Of a stretch of 64,000 nucleotides of DNA, positions 31,401-39,136 are shown one piece after another. Each line of letters begins with the position of its first letter. The stretch's first letter is position 1. The DNA is from Parietichytrium sp. I65-24A (Eukaryota > Sar > Bigyra > Thraustochytrida > Thraustochytriidae). The notes under the pieces are model-generated. The model was not told the DNA's origin. It did not search any database and saw only the letters and a list, made by a program, of their open reading frames with translations. The position numbers and the translations under genes are program-made. The stretch covers positions 434,001-498,000 of the forward strand of contig BLSF01000002.1 of the NCBI GenBank assembly GCA_012862575.1. The letters run 5' to 3'.

Positions 31401-33569
31401 CGCAGCTACCCGGCCATAGAGGAGTGGTTTTTTACCAGGGGTCATGTCGTCTTTCACATATGCAGGTGGGCTGTATTCAACTTGGATAGTGATCACATTT
31501 GATGAGTCCTGTTGCTTTGGAGCGAGAAATTTTTCCCGATGGAGTTTCGACTCTGAGGAGTCTTCCAGGGAAAAGGACTGGAGAACCAGGTTATGTTTCC
31601 AGACTCCTCCAAACCTGGCCTCGTACACATGAAATCCGCCAATTCGTGCACGGAACAAAAGCTTATTGTAATCGCTGTCAACCAGACATACCGTGCCGCT
31701 TCTCAGCCGAGACTTGAGATGTAAATGCACAGTGCCGTCAGGAATAGTATGATCCCGGATGGAATCGAAAAAGTTGACTGCTTCCACTAACTCGGCCTTC
31801 TCCTCTGCAGTGAGACGGTAGTCGTCAGGTTGGGGCGACGCATCGCTGTGAACAGCCCCGTTAGCCGAAGTGTTACTCTGCGAAGCGAACCAGCTGCCTA
31901 GCCAATTGCGGGCTCCAGATGCAGCCGCCGAGTCCCCCCCGGCGTTCTTAGAAGCGTTCTGCAGCTTCTTTTGTTCCGCTATGGTTTCTGCAGCTGCCAC
32001 CGCGCGATAAGCCAGCGTGTTTTCCACCTCGAGCTCGTCCTCGAGAGGCTGCAGCTTTTTCTGCAACTCTAAAATCTCGTGATTTGGCTCGTGTTCTGTT
32101 CCGCTTTTCTTAAATGTGTTCAGCTTGGAGCTGAACTCTTTGTACAAGGTGATGTATTGGTCACGAAGACGGACCTGACGTACTAGCTCTAGCCAGTCAA
32201 CGCCTCGATTCTTTGCTGTCAGCTCGAGGAGCTTCTCGTCCTGCTTCTCCAGGTCATTCTCATCGTTTGCATCGCTGGCCCTCCGAGCCGCCTCTCGGGA
32301 AAGTTTGGAGGCAGTGTTGTGGATCCGAACGCATGTATAAGCATACCTCCACCAGCCTCTTGGATCCTCTACGGGCGAGTCCATCGGACGATGCTCTTTG
32401 TAGATGGAAAACGCTGAGGCTTGCGTCACAGAACGCTGAATGGCAGATATGCATGCGTATTGAGTCTGCGAAACTGTAATCTCAACCTGGTCAAAGTCAG
32501 CTTCGAGCATGTATCGCGGCTTTGTGAAATCGGAGGATTCATTTTTGGCTATCAAAGCGTGTGGGGACGACGGCTGGAGAACAAAGTGGTGCAACTTTCG
32601 GTATCGAATGGCGCCGTCTAACGGTTGTCCCGTCTCCAAATATTGCTCCTTAAACTCGTTTCTCCAAATGCCTTTCGACAGGAGGTAGACAAAGTCTAGC
32701 TCAGAGCGTTTCGTTGCAGAGTCGTGATGGTTGCACATGAGCGGCTTCTCCAGGTCCAAGTAAACGGCGAGAGACTTGAACTCGACATTTTTGTACAAGG
32801 TTTGTTTGGCCTCGTCGGTGTCCTTGTCGCGCTCTTTAAAGCGCGGTTGGCCATTTTCATCGCAGGTGAACGTGCAGAACTCTTCAAATGTGAGACCATA
32901 GGAGAATTTGCTTCCGGATATGCTTAGGTAGTCCTCAAACCGCACGTGAACGTTCGTTACAGTGATTTGCAGATTGTCTAAAATCTTTGCGCCTAGTCTG
33001 CTCCAAAAGGTCTCGTTAGTCTGATTCGGGCGGTGTCCCTCCTCGTCCTCATCTTGCTGCCCAGCCGCGAGTAAGCTTGCCCATCTCAGCCTAATTCGCT
33101 TTTCCACAATACGCTGAGGCACTTTCTTTTTTCTCCGTTTCCGTACATTTTTCACAACTACGCCATCGGATTCCGCCTCCCCATCGGAGCCGCCACTTGC
33201 CTCGCCGCCATCTCCACCGTTCGAGCTTGCCAAATCATTACCTCCGTCGACGTCTTCATCGCCATCTTCTTCCTCTTCAAACTCCCCTTCGGATGATAAC
33301 TTTGCCAGCAAATAAACCCCGTCAATAGACACTTTGACTGGCTCCGAGCCCAGCTTGGTCCACGGGACCAACACCTGGAACTTTTGAATGTGACCGCATT
33401 GGACCTGTAAAGGCAATCGCAGCGAGTCGAGCGCCTCCTGCTTCAGTTTGAGCCCTTCTAGGTCGATTTTACCTGCCCATACGGCCACCTTGAGGTTCTC
33501 CGAGTTGATCCCGTCTATGTAGCGTCCAAAGTAGTCCTGCAGCGCATTCAAAAGAATGCGCTTGGCCAT
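22488..33569 (-). CDS. VPS13: VPS13-family bridge-like lipid transfer protein with an embedded PDZ-like domain
   Basis: VPS13 proteins form long hydrophobic grooves that move phospholipids between organelles at contact sites. This one has 3693 residues in a single exon, a typical length for the family. The start is the ATG giving MAKRILLNALQDYFGRYIDG; the upstream GTG in the same frame is ignored. The N-terminal chorein segment is clear (NLKVAVWAGKIDLEGLKLK, then LRLPLQVQCG). Between about 2060 and 2150 lies a segment with PDZ features: GIRDVGVVLEQDHGFLRV, EEFGVKAGDYLLEINSCFV and PVLLRFLRS. From about 2200 to 3000 come VAB/SHR-BD-like repeats (FMIRNESGLPILYW, VRLRNLLPQDVWFEEYV, EYLIVNSTWLALRF, RYTFVNYTSCDLCF). 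The last 130 residues (from IVVIGVVNRSSTEISI) form a separate beta-rich module I cannot name. The usual ATG2-C/PH end is not recognisable by eye. Acidic, disordered insertions are frequent. Confidence 0.9.
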   Translation of the reverse strand: MAKRILLNALQDYFGRYIDGINSENLKVAVWAGKIDLEGLKLKQEALDSLRLPLQVQCGHIQKFQVLVPWTKLGSEPVKVSIDGVYLLAKLSSEGEFEEEEDGDEDVDGGNDLASSNGGDGGEASGGSDGEAESDGVVVKNVRKRRKKKVPQRIVEKRIRLRWASLLAAGQQDEDEEGHRPNQTNETFWSRLGAKILDNLQITVTNVHVRFEDYLSISGSKFSYGLTFEEFCTFTCDENGQPRFKERDKDTDEAKQTLYKNVEFKSLAVYLDLEKPLMCNHHDSATKRSELDFVYLLSKGIWRNEFKEQYLETGQPLDGAIRYRKLHHFVLQPSSPHALIAKNESSDFTKPRYMLEADFDQVEITVSQTQYACISAIQRSVTQASAFSIYKEHRPMDSPVEDPRGWWRYAYTCVRIHNTASKLSREAARRASDANDENDLEKQDEKLLELTAKNRGVDWLELVRQVRLRDQYITLYKEFSSKLNTFKKSGTEHEPNHEILELQKKLQPLEDELEVENTLAYRAVAAAETIAEQKKLQNASKNAGGDSAAASGARNWLGSWFASQSNTSANGAVHSDASPQPDDYRLTAEEKAELVEAVNFFDSIRDHTIPDGTVHLHLKSRLRSGTVCLVDSDYNKLLFRARIGGFHVYEARFGGVWKHNLVLQSFSLEDSSESKLHREKFLAPKQQDSSNVITIQVEYSPPAYVKDDMTPGKKPLLYGRVAAVPFKIILRPRWVNGLSYFLLSKEGFKTEFEQQQFYALKDTSLPFQTKAGQGLAAAGQDDQDSFFTDANWLAAYIEQTNQLTKQIEQNSSPLWNNARPDMDIRVTVAAPILLVPLLSRDPGMRSANGDRLLLLDLGNFRIERNDLTTHKEPPSPGPAAGPTNSDSGALRRSSLSNDQSRSFGGESNESEDESFFDALENELEQEDSDDGSNSIKEGNDFAGAGWSENDHDYAGNSDSSVNDVSGTWKVSVHRIKCVILTVPPNATWEALYQSLDLLEKHAMHDQESSVYRVVDDFDVHASVSHVLSTRMNQEVRVVLDLINVTVVPAYIRFLWDLRQQWITEPWWWLIIPDASLIDEDKFPDSLSESKDGRARSNSTSSHSSQHSPALKAFQSDEKSSWKMTVAVAEQQQQAPIAFSTHYKVKLKNLQVNICTDSKSSRQNVPYLQGSLKGLELEFIQRARTAYAHVGLASFEVVDVFANPDHSVYFVSSREPHAVSDASQEDLISINARWRRMLVSPESTARGKRRRLVRLEPQRTKSTLFAVASFNKLWINWNPDTIVALRANYERKFPEFFAVKAGPPSPRFGPTAVSNRGSQFSSSLRRVSSTDSSSTGDGSYLAQEPEEVAEEDMRFVLSISMKALSLTLRKHRAVLAQLSMTDAQVKLAQVTDVMSVKGRLGNFRVEARERKLYSVISESDSLVKFAVKLFQKQRLSVVDVRIGASKYLHLNQIYLELLDYLREGVWTALMGQSLLEDYNAGDVLKSAMKQQSVTTTTYEIKMERFEIVVPASMDVDETHFLSATCENLRAFNVDSSKKNSKLHTTKVTLGGFKMLTDVAPLLEEPVRFDLDIVTGEPGKLTVDGSITKIAITLAVEQYWLIQRVLGENLLADPPPNSALGIDGILEPDTIVESGLVVDNSFDEGESSAQQTVFVEYGYDVQDDSQGLVFVIDLVLERASLLVAEGAVAEEKSRIACFSMDVFRAHISRETPVASTAVEISVNSLDLIDERSDTSTNWFRSLILSNPRQTAETVQTSEPTRLMAFYFRYVHSQRTVQLDLNSFRSYFMWDLLSDVIRFWVSSDPSKDATHQSDLSELLGESDRRKASATTSALPLNTDGIDRHDWKGEFNIRDSCLYFIEDFKKPSAKMITVRTDINFTWDKSGDPDAKQFSNWAGKLENIQAYVATAETQTDGAGPEARFFKENVFQQLLEPTELVFSHEYEEVSFKSKVHTRRVKLMFKQLELYISAADLGLVQQIAGQLRGHEREQSLKEIREQKSRDNFRKVLNRVLSSYQSSTRTITSDDGDDDSTSEDEVLVEPNSAASRNSATHTEHDGYIDENYICFLVPNGIRDVGVVLEQDHGFLRVKELHQTKRLQGRVGSSICEEFGVKAGDYLLEINSCFVSNENPILIQERLRTQAGPVLLRFLRSQSDNPVILQDSINAGTQKVIINLIDDLEGGNMPLANLVVAKMDAFLNGSNDGNYVCGAQVDLTGAYYHDLRAGAWGVLLEPSHINASCTYYNDGELDITLDLPNPMTCNLSDTFLRLMRNTFTKYESLTAIKGKLRSAAASSGGGNLEDYSTNSAFMIRNESGLPILYWKDGEDPSSATLLSADPEDSCFGFEHHTGSGRGVIRGFCQYRPINVCFLFPDPETGRYSRVWETLEGLIVNRIGGGVARLIARSSYRDLTPWGLRIRWNVMIDDTTRKLKLVLSSLLRVSNQMDYSIRVLANAPTWSSAKVLDWSLQPGESRDLPVLFGDAAEIRVQPMLPTHLEESASLAYDWSGPIHLSLATGGSITHTELECSLANGKTRFLCASVSPDEDGVTTIFTIYPQVRLRNLLPQDVWFEEYVPSIINDMPINVGYISAGAEQQLHSVPSSSHSRDSVRVASLSFKLEHSNFSSRLPLQIKRKPGKVVSKRRNRYRNIFFLTGTTKAVKHLSSSTMQRALKQRKQRVVKLDRMPSDRTVDGDVSSSLTDTEEEESNSPVWPPLLSTADGAILKSEHDEFDTWSEGTLDYDSEFEELEEDTYMASQNGKHMRMNSASDSSAESPSPSDAPSSKPKIRFQDNSTVSCDVCVLMEEAEGGGLMITLYSEYLIVNSTWLALRFSSEAALAESGPDSWIYPTPLNMGKGNQNLIMYTPDDGKLVVGFDRSSAPAPLEVSTPGMSEAVFIPSKDRRSNSLHLGVSVDLAPGMLYRTNLVNIVPRYTFVNYTSCDLCFQPVVNTKNQTDQQVWVGVGSSAPFWCPPGVVTTKEPHFQVRFGKRHLDEESSSSTVRPQPTEWSVPFDPCEFLKRRSAVTCRLRRGMTLEYFILEVQVGDTAGSIVVELSEPGLGELRAGHFLNSESVVGQQEESATDEPPDSPAVKGFWSKFPKVGFDARVNTIQLIFLRDHSDITVFYRGFAKARSERHRRVIAARGEKLRHSSRTSTLSADSYATERTRTSQSTLSRMSSGASNASSANFSSLKVTTAPAESHNVGRRPRRVGSLELGLLSFVLKSNMVGLECTIGCGSFQVEDGRPDPLFPEVVLGEGSVRRRKPGRIQKAEDNFVTNNPFLRLRVSAKFSVERGLDFEDVGFSMQRVILHIDESFLLELIELKNLVIHTEDQVVATESAVDSIRCVLESNNVSVVAQAAVKWAGRRNAAILQEAHLLEVSNQGYDGEKRLSAGRSSASRRVDLVRLRNLNLSEIAIKLSYQQHSDKDKSAALYNLGGGLLSRMNIRVDDASLRLDSFDKHNFIGSLATLMTAVKKHYQSEFSKSMLSVLGAVNFRTTNFGITATLRNKLSLTSARVKSEEFPTVSFKSGDALIEEYRNRLLPQNLCSNMDSWITLMRNFVFDWRNTHRFLYARKIVVIGVVNRSSTEISISKPESKGRLANCRNLVPHTELGSGNGSCSLASWRSGNEWNQNGYSAWVLHSKYKESISAEISCSAFTCRVSVPGDISVAPKQGFSLSFLYKDAANSTALYVLAIEDRLPFSG

Positions 33570-34870
33570 TTTCACGTGCTACCTTCGCCGTTCACTACTT
33601 TTCCTCCCTTCTCTGCGCAACGCAGAGTCCCAGCGTGCAGATGTGGGAAGCAGGGCAACGACCAAAGAGCGCAGACGCCGCTGCTCCTACGGCGCCTTCT
33701 TTGCACTACCAGAGACGCCTTTTTCTCAGACTCATCAACGTTGCGCCTTTGCCCTCCCTCTCTTTCCGCTTCGCTTGCTTGCTTGCTTGCTTGCTTGCTT
33801 GTTTGCTCCTATTCTACTCCCTCTTCTTCCTTCAGATTTTCCCAAGCCCCGTTCTTTGATCCTTGTTTCTTTTCCCTGTTTCCTCTCTCTCGGTCGTCAG
33901 GAGCCTTTTGGTCAAAGGCGAACTGGAGTCTGCTTCTCCTGCCCGCACTGTTTCACCAATTTCACCAGTATCACCCTCAAGACGTTTCTGTTGTGCGAAT
34001 GAAAAGAAAAATGAAAATGAAAAATGATACGAGTTGACGAGTCCAGCGACCGAGGAGCGCGTTCTTTGTTCATCGTATCGTTGGGATGGTTCCCGTGAAG
34101 GAGGGTTTGGAGGGTTGTTGATTTGAGCAAGGCAAGTAGTCAGCGCTGGACGAACGCTCCCCTAGCGCCTTCTTCTGTGCTGTGAATGAGAGAAAGTTCA
34201 AGTTCGGCTTCACGATTGATTTTGAACACAGATCTCGGTTCGGTTTTCCTTTTTCTCTTCCTTCTACTCTATTCTTCCTTTGTACACAAAATTGAAGTTC
34301 CCTGCGGTTCTCTTGTTCCCCGACTTTCTGCAATTGGCGGTTTCAACTAAGAGTCCACCCAGGGCTTTTCCTACACCGCTATTTATCCCTGCGGCTATGG
34401 AAGTAGTTGTGCACTCTTCGGGTTACTACTTACTGTACCGGTACTATAACTCACATGTCAGTACTACTGATTGACTGAGAACTGTGAGAGTGGGAATAGT
34501 GGGAAACTTTTTTCCCCTCACACGCCTTCCCTCACATCCGTCAAATTACGCTCCAGTCGCTGGGCGAGGACCCAGCCTGTCCTCGCAAGAGGAGCCTCCC
34601 TGAACCACTGACGTTGCGGTCCCTCACAGGAACCCGAAGAACCGAAGAACCGAAGAACCGGAGAACCGGGGGTTCTGCTCTCCGCGGATCGCTCCAGAGA
34701 AACCAACATATCGTCCAATCGTAATCTGTAATCTTGTCCACCTTGTCCACCTTGTCCCGCCAGGTGCAACGTCGGCGAAAGATAACTTTGAATTGGAGAG
34801 AGGTAAAGAGAAAGAGAGGAAGGAACAACGGGAAGGAGGGAAAGAGAGGGAAAGAGAGGGAGCGGCGCAG
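33570..34870. other. Divergent intergenic region between VPS13 and the DOCK-like gene
   Basis: About 1.3 kb with no gene. It contains seven to eight copies of GCTT at about 33776-33805, an AAATGAAAATGAAAAATG run near 34006-34026, and a TACTGTACCGGTACTAT word near 34431-34447. Four near-copies of GAAGAACCG lie at about 34634-34665, with three copies of CTTGTCCAC just before 34760. A GAAAGAGAGG-rich leader at 34800-34862 runs up to the next start. That leader is open in the DOCK-like frame but starts there only from TTG. Confidence 0.5.
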
Positions 34871-37800
34871 ATGCAAGAGGCGCGGGAGAGGGGTAACTTT
34901 GTGCCACTCGCACCAGAGCGGCTGCTGTGCGTGCGTGTTGTGTGCGGGACGAAAGGCGCAAACGCTTCCAAGGATTCCAAGGACGGAAAGGATCCTCCCA
35001 AAGCCTCGTCGCAAAATGCCGTGGTGCGCTTGGCATGCTGGCAAGGTGGCATTCGGGGAAGCTCGCATGGCGAGAATGCTGACGTTGACGGAGCAGCAGT
35101 GCCGGCCGGGAAGACACGAAAGTTCAAGCTGCACGTGGCGTCGCGAGCGGAGTTGAGGGACGCAAACGAGATACCATACGTTTGCTTGTCGCTGACGCTA
35201 GAAAGCGATACGGCCACGCTGCCCACGGACGAAGTGGTCCTGGTTATTGGATTCGTGGACGCACAGGACGAAAGGAGAGAGTGGCCTGCAATTATGCCAC
35301 CTGCCATCGCGGGGAAGGTGGGCAGGCTCGCGCGCCATCGCACGGTATTTATGAAGGTGACTATGCATCATACTCTGTTTCCACCACGAGTGGCATACAG
35401 GGATGATTTCACATTAGGTGGAATCAATGTGGAAGTGAACATGCACTGGAGACTTACCAGGCTCAGGCTGAACAATATTTTGCGGACCATTGAGTTCAAG
35501 ATCGACAGTGACTCGGAGTCCACTCTGCGCGAGGTGAGACAATTGGTGGAGCAAATCATTTTCCAGAAGCAGCAATCTTTGTTAGGCTTCATGGATCAGC
35601 TCGCTTTAGTAGATGACAACGAAACCGCAAACGCTCAATGGAGAGCAGTGCATTTGCTTTCGTTTCTCGACCCTAAGCGCTCCGCAGCTCTCGCGCCCGA
35701 GATAATGCGGATGCTGTCCATGTACGTGGACCACTCAGATGAAGAAGTAATGCCTGCTCTAGAGGCAAGATCGGAAATGTACGTCCTGTTGATCGTGATA
35801 CTGGGCAAGGTTTGTGACGATGCTCTGTTCGAAGACACCTTGGCTTTGGGTCAGATACTGCAAGATTTTGCATCAGGGACATCCGCAAAGATGCTGTATT
35901 GCCTCATCCAGATTCTCCTCAAGGTGTTGCGCCGTACGGAACAGATGCTTCCACGCACGCCGCGCAGCGCGCTCGTTTCTGCGGACCAGTACTCAGTGGG
36001 TTCCTTTGAAGGTGCTCGGCCAGGTTTCCATGCCCGAGACGCAGTCCACTACATGGACCCCGTTCATAGAGACGAGCGCATCAAGCCGATCGTCCTCGCT
36101 CTTTGTACACTCACTCTCTCAGCGATTAGCGCGCACAAGGAACGGCCCACTGATGAATATCATTCCGGATGGCGATCCTTGGTGGAACAGGTGTTTGAGA
36201 TGTTTTGCCAAATGGAGAGCGTGGTGCTTGGCTGGGTAGGGATTACCCGCTTATATCCTGCTTGCTTGGTTGTTTGCGAACCAACTCGTGTCGCTCGAGA
36301 CATGCGAATGCTTCTTGGGAAAACCTTGCAGACGGTCGACGACTGGGCCAAGTACTTACCGGATGGCGAAGGCATCATCGTGGACTGCTTGTCCCATCTA
36401 TTCCAAGATTGCGGCGCTGACTCGTACTGGAAGGATGAGATTCTGCCCTCTACAGAGGATTGGATTCGGTTGCACCTATTGAAGCAAGCTATTACGTTTG
36501 TTCGAACAGTAATCAGCAAGCATGCAAAGGTTCCAAATGCGCGCTCATTCCATGCGGCAACGGATGGCCTTGACGCCTTTTTCGATTCCCTTGCGCGCCT
36601 GCTAGTAAGGGTTCAATTTTCACAAGTTCCGCGTAAGATGGACGCGGCAATGATGACCACGGGCTGGGTTTATCGCACTGTTTGGCCTCTCGTGGCGGAC
36701 GTGCTCTCCTTGACTTGCAAGAGAGGGGAGTACGTTTCCGAGTATTGCATCGAGTTGCTCGGGGCAATGGCCAGTATCGAAGACGTGGGTCCCTACGGAA
36801 ACACAAAGCCGCCGAGTCCTGGGTTTCGCCATCCACAGAGCCGGCTTTCGTTTTTGCAAAAGATTCTGTTCGAGATGGATTCGCCTGCTAGAAAAGAGAC
36901 TCTGTCTCTTTTGTTCAAAACGTTGATGATATTCACCTCCAGCAGATTTTCCAACCAAGAGATCGAGATTGTGGGGGTGGCATCCCAAGCGCTTCGAGTC
37001 GTTTTCGATACCTGTCCAGCGTTAGAGCGCTTTGCAGATCATCGGACCATGACGATGTGGGAGGCCATCCTTGATTTGTTGAACTTTGGGTCGTGTCATT
37101 GGAAAGATCCCGGGCTGGCCTTATGGGCAATCGAATCCCTTCGCGACTTGCTGGTCCAGTTCTACGAAAACAGCGTCAAAGCGAACAATACAGAGAATGC
37201 ACATGACTCTCAATTCATACCCGGAGGCGAATTTCTCGCCTTGCGGTGCAGAGATGCACCATGGTTTGCAGAACGGGTGGTGCAGGGCCTCATTGAAGTG
37301 GGGACCGGTGTGAACGTTGCCAGCGAAGTGGTTGATTCGTCGATCACTTGCCTCAATTTGTTGATGCATGAGAAGAGTACTCGGTTTATCGTACATGCCA
37401 AGGTAAAGCTCTCAATATATCGACTCTCTCGAGTTCGAGAGACTCCTCACTCAGAGGCTAAAGAATCCGCCAAACGTCGTAATAATATTGACTCTTGGGT
37501 AGTTCACATGGAAGATCTACTGGCTGATGAGCACTTGCGGAGCTGCACTTTTGCGTTGCGCACCTTGAGTGCTGCAATTCTCTCTGCAAATGCGCCAATA
37601 CACTTTTACTTTTTGATCTTGGAAGCGTTTCTTGGGCCGTACGCGACCATCAGAACCCCATATCTCGCCCCTGGCGCAGGTTTGCTTGAGCAACGTGTCC
37701 CTGCACACAATTCCAACAAACTCTCCAGAGGCAATCTTCAAACAGCGACGACTGAGATTGAGATGCTAACAGTGTGTCTGAACATCATGCGCGAAGCATT

Positions 37801-39001
37801 TGATGAGATCGAGCAGAGGGGAATTCAGATGAGCCCGGAGCAATCGGCTTATGCTCGTTTGGTAGCTACTCAGATCAGAGTCCAGCTTTTGCTCTGTGAT
37901 GCGCTTGACGAAGTTGACAAGGACCTTGCGACTCAAGAGCTCGAGGATCTTCAGCGGAGTTTGCTTGTTCTTGCTTCGGGAAGCAAGTCAAACTTATCCA
38001 AAGAGTTGTACTATAGGCTGTCGGCCATGTCCATAGCTCTTTTTGAAGATGCACTTCGCTCGAGCTTGCGTTCCTTATGGTCCTCGTTTGTGTTTGATGT
38101 GGATGTAAAGTGGTTGGGAGTGGAATACCCGAACTTATTAAAGCAGCAGGGTATCACAATGCGGAGATTCGTTCTGTTTGACACGGAGCTCAGGAACTGG
38201 ACCATTTCGGCTCCGACATGTTACCCGCCGGTCGCGGACACTTTTGAAGAGCTGCAAGAGTCCGGCGTTCAGTTTGCGTTGGATGGAAGAAAGACAGACA
38301 TGGGAATCGTGGGGCCGAGCGAAGGTCTTGAGCTTGACCACGACGAAGGCAATTCATCTGGTGTCAGTCAGCTTGAATCGGGGACGCCCAGAGCCGCCCA
38401 ACATCGATTACACCTCTTACCTGCTCACATTTTTGCTGACGGAGTGGCGCTATTCGCTCGTGGTAGAAGCTCTCAGGCGTATCGTATAGAGCTCTCGTTG
38501 CGCAGTGCAAATAGTGCACAGCGCAAGTACCGCGAGGAGAGGACAAAGTACGCCACCTTCCTTTTGCCGGAAAATGCGTATGCTGTGTATGTCACAGAAA
38601 TCCCGATCCTGGAGGCGTTGAAGCAGAAGGTTATAATGACCATTACCGCAATCAAGATGTGGCTTGAAAATGAGGTATGGCTGACAACCTTTGACGAGGA
38701 CGAGGAGGCGCGGGAGCTTCGTACCGCCCTGTACTTGCTCATCGGAAGCGAGATCATTGACTGTTTGTCACCCTCAGTGTCGGGAGGAGCATGTATCGGC
38801 TTTTTGGCGTGCGTGCAAGGCTCTCATGCCACAGACAGCGAACTCGGTTCATTGTGTGACTCGCTGTTCCGGCTCATTACTGTCGCGATGGAATCACTGA
38901 GCTCAAGCAAAGAGGAGATAGATATCGCTTCCATGCTGTTGGAGCGCATCGAAGACCTGATCGACGAGAATAAATTGCAAGCAAGGTTTGAAAGGATATA
39001 G
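34871..39001 (+). CDS. Divergent DOCK-family guanine nucleotide exchange factor (tentative)
   Basis: A 1376-residue single-exon protein, starting at the first in-frame ATG (MQEARERGNFVPL). The order of features follows DOCK proteins, which activate Rac/Cdc42-type GTPases. A beta-rich N-terminal segment (around PYVCLSLTLES to DEVVLVIGFVDAQD) could be a DHR-1/C2 domain. About 900 residues of helical repeats follow; MYVLLIVILGKVCDDALFED and KMLYCLIQILLKVLRR resemble the repeat block after DHR-1. Near the end ERTKYATFLLPENAYAVYVT and EIPILEALKQKV recall the DHR-2 segment ERTIYTTAYKLP...VEISPLENAI. SGGACIGFLACVQGS sits where DOCKs have the GGFANYEKAF nucleotide-sensor loop. Similarity is weak and no invariant catalytic residue can be confirmed, so a DOCK-derived protein without exchange activity is possible. 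Confidence 0.5.
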   Translation: MQEARERGNFVPLAPERLLCVRVVCGTKGANASKDSKDGKDPPKASSQNAVVRLACWQGGIRGSSHGENADVDGAAVPAGKTRKFKLHVASRAELRDANEIPYVCLSLTLESDTATLPTDEVVLVIGFVDAQDERREWPAIMPPAIAGKVGRLARHRTVFMKVTMHHTLFPPRVAYRDDFTLGGINVEVNMHWRLTRLRLNNILRTIEFKIDSDSESTLREVRQLVEQIIFQKQQSLLGFMDQLALVDDNETANAQWRAVHLLSFLDPKRSAALAPEIMRMLSMYVDHSDEEVMPALEARSEMYVLLIVILGKVCDDALFEDTLALGQILQDFASGTSAKMLYCLIQILLKVLRRTEQMLPRTPRSALVSADQYSVGSFEGARPGFHARDAVHYMDPVHRDERIKPIVLALCTLTLSAISAHKERPTDEYHSGWRSLVEQVFEMFCQMESVVLGWVGITRLYPACLVVCEPTRVARDMRMLLGKTLQTVDDWAKYLPDGEGIIVDCLSHLFQDCGADSYWKDEILPSTEDWIRLHLLKQAITFVRTVISKHAKVPNARSFHAATDGLDAFFDSLARLLVRVQFSQVPRKMDAAMMTTGWVYRTVWPLVADVLSLTCKRGEYVSEYCIELLGAMASIEDVGPYGNTKPPSPGFRHPQSRLSFLQKILFEMDSPARKETLSLLFKTLMIFTSSRFSNQEIEIVGVASQALRVVFDTCPALERFADHRTMTMWEAILDLLNFGSCHWKDPGLALWAIESLRDLLVQFYENSVKANNTENAHDSQFIPGGEFLALRCRDAPWFAERVVQGLIEVGTGVNVASEVVDSSITCLNLLMHEKSTRFIVHAKVKLSIYRLSRVRETPHSEAKESAKRRNNIDSWVVHMEDLLADEHLRSCTFALRTLSAAILSANAPIHFYFLILEAFLGPYATIRTPYLAPGAGLLEQRVPAHNSNKLSRGNLQTATTEIEMLTVCLNIMREAFDEIEQRGIQMSPEQSAYARLVATQIRVQLLLCDALDEVDKDLATQELEDLQRSLLVLASGSKSNLSKELYYRLSAMSIALFEDALRSSLRSLWSSFVFDVDVKWLGVEYPNLLKQQGITMRRFVLFDTELRNWTISAPTCYPPVADTFEELQESGVQFALDGRKTDMGIVGPSEGLELDHDEGNSSGVSQLESGTPRAAQHRLHLLPAHIFADGVALFARGRSSQAYRIELSLRSANSAQRKYREERTKYATFLLPENAYAVYVTEIPILEALKQKVIMTITAIKMWLENEVWLTTFDEDEEARELRTALYLLIGSEIIDCLSPSVSGGACIGFLACVQGSHATDSELGSLCDSLFRLITVAMESLSSSKEEIDIASMLLERIEDLIDENKLQARFERI

Positions 39002-39136
39002 AGCTAGTGGGTGCCTCTTTTTATTTTGTATCTGCGCGCCATGCGGAAATCGACGATTGCCTTAGCACCTGGAGAGACATGCTGTCAGAAGAGGAAATCA
39101 TGTTCATGAAAATTATCAAAGAAAAAGTTAACGTCT

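Noticed and set aside
34793-34870. N-terminal extension of the DOCK-like frame through a GAAAGAGAGG repeat
   Set aside because: It starts only at TTG and encodes simple Lys/Arg/Glu repeat; the first ATG at 34871 is the better start.
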